From: an uncultured Atopobium sp.
GTDB taxonomy: Bacteria > Actinomycetota > Coriobacteriia > Coriobacteriales > Atopobiaceae
Reading direction: 5' to 3'
Assembly: GCA_938036925.1 (NCBI GenBank)
Contig: CALHVU010000013.1
Location: 1-16,465 of the forward strand
DNA: 16,465 nucleotides
In this document: one piece after another, positions 14,543-16,465 of the stretch
How positions within the stretch are numbered: position 1 is the first letter of the stretch
Layout of the letters: every line of letters starts with the position of its first letter
Made by a program: the position numbers and the translations under genes
Notes under the pieces: model-generated
Told to the model about the DNA's origin: nothing
Seen by the model: only the letters and a program-made list of their open reading frames with translations
Database searches by the model: none

Positions 14543-16108
14543 ATGAGAAAGTATCTTCTTGCACTAGACGCGGGAACAGGAAGTATTCGCGCCGTTCTCT
14601 TTAGTGTTGACGGTGAGCAGGTTGGGGTTGCTCAGCGCGAGTGGGAGCACCACGAGGACCCTCGTTGGCCTGGCAGCATGGACTTTGATTGGGTTGCTAA
14701 CTGGCAGCTTGCTCTGGACTGCATCAAAGAGGTTCTGGCAAAGACCTCCATTGATCCTAAAGAAATCGCGGGTATTTCCACTACCTGTATGCGCGAGGGT
14801 ATCCTCTTGTATGACCAGGACGGCAACGAGATTTGGGCGTGCGCTAACGTTGACGCTCGAAGCGTTGACGAGGTCAAGCAGCTCATTGATATGGACCCAG
14901 AGCTTGAAAAGAAGATTTACCAGAAGAGTGGTCAGACCTATGCACTAGGCGCTCTACCTCGTCTTCTTTGGGTTAAGAACAAGATGCCAGAGATTTACAA
15001 CAAGGCAGCCAAGATTGGCATGTTCAACGACTGGCTTGCTTACAAGCTCACCGGTATTCTGGCAGTTGAGCCATCAAACGGCAGTACCACCGGCATCATG
15101 AGCCTGGAAGAACGCGCCTGGGATCCAGAGATTGCAAAGGAGTGCGGTCTGCGCGACGACCTGTTTGGCCAGGTTATCGAGTGTGGAGAAGTTCTTGGCG
15201 CTGTAACTGCAGACGCTGCAGCAGAGACCGGCCTTGCTGAGGGTACACCTGTTGTTGTCGGCGGCGGTGATTGCCAGCTGGGCATGATTGGCGTTGGCGC
15301 TTGCGAGCCTGGTCAGGCTGGCGTTTTTGGTGGTAGCTTCTGGCAGTACGAGTTCAACACCGATAAGAGCGCTCCAGACCCAGATTATCGCGTCCGTGTA
15401 AACTGCCACGCTATTCCACAGATTTGGCAGTACGAAGCTCTGGCATTCAAGCCTGGTCTGGTTATGCGTTGGTATCGTGACGGCTTCTGCCAGGCAGAAA
15501 AGGCCGAAGCAAAAGAGCGCGGCATTGATGACGTGTATGAGGTCATGAACGAGCGCGCTGCAGAGATTCCTGCTGGTAGCCACGGTATGCTTTGCTGCTT
15601 CAGTGACGTTATGAACTACATCCACTGGACCCACGCAAGCCCAACGTTCACCAACTTTGAGCTTGATCCAGAGCGTTTCAATAAGTACACCTTCTATCGC
15701 GCAATTTTGGAGAACACCGCCCTTCTCGTCCGCGGCCATATTGAACTGGTCAAAGAAGCTACGGGCAATGAGCCAAGCGAGCTCATCTTTGCAGGTGGTG
15801 CTTCCAAGTGTTCTCTGTGGGCACAGATTGTTGCCGACGTTACTGGCAAGAACGTCCGCATCCCAGAGGTCAAAGAGGCAACTGCTCTGGGCGCCGCTGT
15901 CCTTGCAGGCTACGGTGTAGGCATCTACCCAAGTATCGCTGAGGGCGCAAAGCGCGTTGTTAAATGGGATAAGACATTCTCCCCCAACCCAGACAACAAA
16001 GCTGTTTACGATCAGCTCTATGTCCAGTGGAAGGATGTTTACAAGAGTCAACTTGAGCTTGCAGAAGAGAACAAGGTCAAGAGCATGTGGAGAGCACCTG
16101 GTCTGTAA
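14543..16108 (+). CDS. lsrK: LsrK, autoinducer-2 kinase (521 aa)
   Basis: FGGY-family carbohydrate kinase that phosphorylates imported AI-2 (DPD), trapping it in the cytoplasm and making the inducer of LsrR. The N-terminal phosphate-binding motif LLALDAGTGSIRAVLF is at residues 5-20; the catalytic aspartate region GGGDCQLGMIG with D243 is at 240-250; the C-terminal ATP-binding part holds FAGGASKCSLWAQIVADVTG and EATALGAAVLAGYG. Length matches LsrK (about 520-530). The ATG at 14543 follows AAGGAGG and lies 14 bases after lsrR. Among FGGY kinases, xylulokinase or rhamnulokinase would be alternatives, but the neighbours lsrR, lsrB and lsrF settle the assignment. Confidence 0.92.
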   Translation: MRKYLLALDAGTGSIRAVLFSVDGEQVGVAQREWEHHEDPRWPGSMDFDWVANWQLALDCIKEVLAKTSIDPKEIAGISTTCMREGILLYDQDGNEIWACANVDARSVDEVKQLIDMDPELEKKIYQKSGQTYALGALPRLLWVKNKMPEIYNKAAKIGMFNDWLAYKLTGILAVEPSNGSTTGIMSLEERAWDPEIAKECGLRDDLFGQVIECGEVLGAVTADAAAETGLAEGTPVVVGGGDCQLGMIGVGACEPGQAGVFGGSFWQYEFNTDKSAPDPDYRVRVNCHAIPQIWQYEALAFKPGLVMRWYRDGFCQAEKAEAKERGIDDVYEVMNERAAEIPAGSHGMLCCFSDVMNYIHWTHASPTFTNFELDPERFNKYTFYRAILENTALLVRGHIELVKEATGNEPSELIFAGGASKCSLWAQIVADVTGKNVRIPEVKEATALGAAVLAGYGVGIYPSIAEGAKRVVKWDKTFSPNPDNKAVYDQLYVQWKDVYKSQLELAEENKVKSMWRAPGL

Positions 16109-16196
16109 ACGCCGGGCTCCGCTGCGCCACGGATACGCATAGCGCACAAGAAAAACGTTTGGTCGCATCAAAAGTTGCGCCTGAAAGGAAAGCAAG

Positions 16197-16465
16197 ATGT
16201 TTATTGTCAACGAGAACGATTTTGAGTACAGGTGCGGAGATCACGGTCCTAAGTACCTGATGAAAGGCCCTCGCATGAACTATGCCATGGTCCAGTTCCA
16301 GCCAGGCCAGGATTTCCAGGCCCACTACCACAACATCATGGAGGAGAACTTCCACATCCTCCAGGGTAAGATTGATATTGTGGTTGACGGCGAGGTTCAC
16401 ACTCTCTCGGCTGGCGACTTCATCCACATTGAGCCCGGCGAGGTCCACTACGTCAACAACCCTTA
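16197..16465 (+). CDS. Cupin-domain protein, cut by the window end (first 89 residues)
   Basis: A small cupin beginning at ATG 16197 after a GAAAGGAA site and running off the window. Cupin motif 1 is GQDFQAHYHNIMEENFHILQG (about 37-57), giving likely metal ligands H43, H45 and E49 or E50. Motif 2 is GDFIHIEPGEVHYVNN (73-88) with H84. It lies 88 bp after lsrK in the same direction, so it probably belongs to the lsrRK transcript. Cupins include metal-dependent isomerases and dioxygenases. E. coli Lsr operons instead carry lsrG, which isomerises phospho-AI-2 before LsrF; no LsrG-like gene is seen here. Replacement of LsrG by this cupin is a hypothesis. Confidence 0.85.
   Translation, partial: MFIVNENDFEYRCGDHGPKYLMKGPRMNYAMVQFQPGQDFQAHYHNIMEENFHILQGKIDIVVDGEVHTLSAGDFIHIEPGEVHYVNNP

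Noticed and set aside
15074..16210. A 378-codon leftward frame opposite lsrK
   Set aside because: It overlaps lsrK throughout, with no start signal or domain.
16077..16448. A 123-codon leftward frame at the right end
   Set aside because: It opposes the cupin gene, which has both cupin motifs and a ribosome site.
7411..16465. Reading the transporter locus as a ribose or rhamnose uptake system
   Set aside because: LsrF with its catalytic lysine region, LsrK, LsrR and the TVTDQ pocket motif of LsrB together point to AI-2; no rhamnose isomerase or ribokinase is present.

Overview
The window looks like chromosome from a Gram-positive (monoderm) bacterium of moderate G+C. Two extracytoplasmic proteins, the LsrB-type binding protein and the TlpA-type thioredoxin, carry lipoprotein signal peptides, and most genes start just after strong AGGAGG-like ribosome binding sites. 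The gene mix and the RRGFIGAAG-type leader of LsrB suggest a coriobacterium of the Atopobium/Lancefieldella/Olsenella kind, but that placement is a guess from protein style. No rRNA, tRNA, CRISPR array, transposase or replication origin was seen.

Layout. (1) 96-1931 (+): an isolated, strongly A+T-rich dGTPase-family HD hydrolase, unlike its neighbours in composition and closed by a terminator hairpin. (2) 2072-2737 (-): a fructose-6-phosphate aldolase/transaldolase-like enzyme. (3) 2861-6707 (-): a five-gene unit read right to left: a 55-residue membrane protein ending in a CLEC (CXXC) motif, which is too short for a routine ORF scan; a polyferredoxin-like membrane 4Fe-4S protein; a TlpA-type lipoprotein thioredoxin; an OmpR-family response regulator; and a sensor histidine kinase. 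It reads as a thiol/electron-transfer module with its own two-component system. (4) 6708-7410: a gene-free stretch with a 26-bp perfect inverted repeat around a 79-bp spacer (possible invertible promoter or MITE), a direct repeat typical of OmpR-type sites, and a terminator. (5) 7411-16465: a nearly complete autoinducer-2 (Lsr) locus. lsrA-lsrC-lsrD-lsrB-lsrF run leftward and lsrR-lsrK plus a cupin gene run rightward from a 284-bp divergent control region.

How the Lsr genes work together: LsrB captures AI-2 outside the cell, LsrC/LsrD/LsrA import it, LsrK phosphorylates it, phospho-AI-2 relieves LsrR repression, and LsrF cleaves the isomerised product. No lsrG is seen. The cupin after lsrK, cut by the window end, is a candidate replacement.

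The most unusual signal is a short word, CTTCTCGCC (usually followed by A). It occurs eight times on the two strands, twice as tight inverted pairs forming intergenic hairpins, with two further copies of its 8-base core. The pattern resembles DNA-uptake-sequence repeats and is absent from the A+T-rich dGTPase region.
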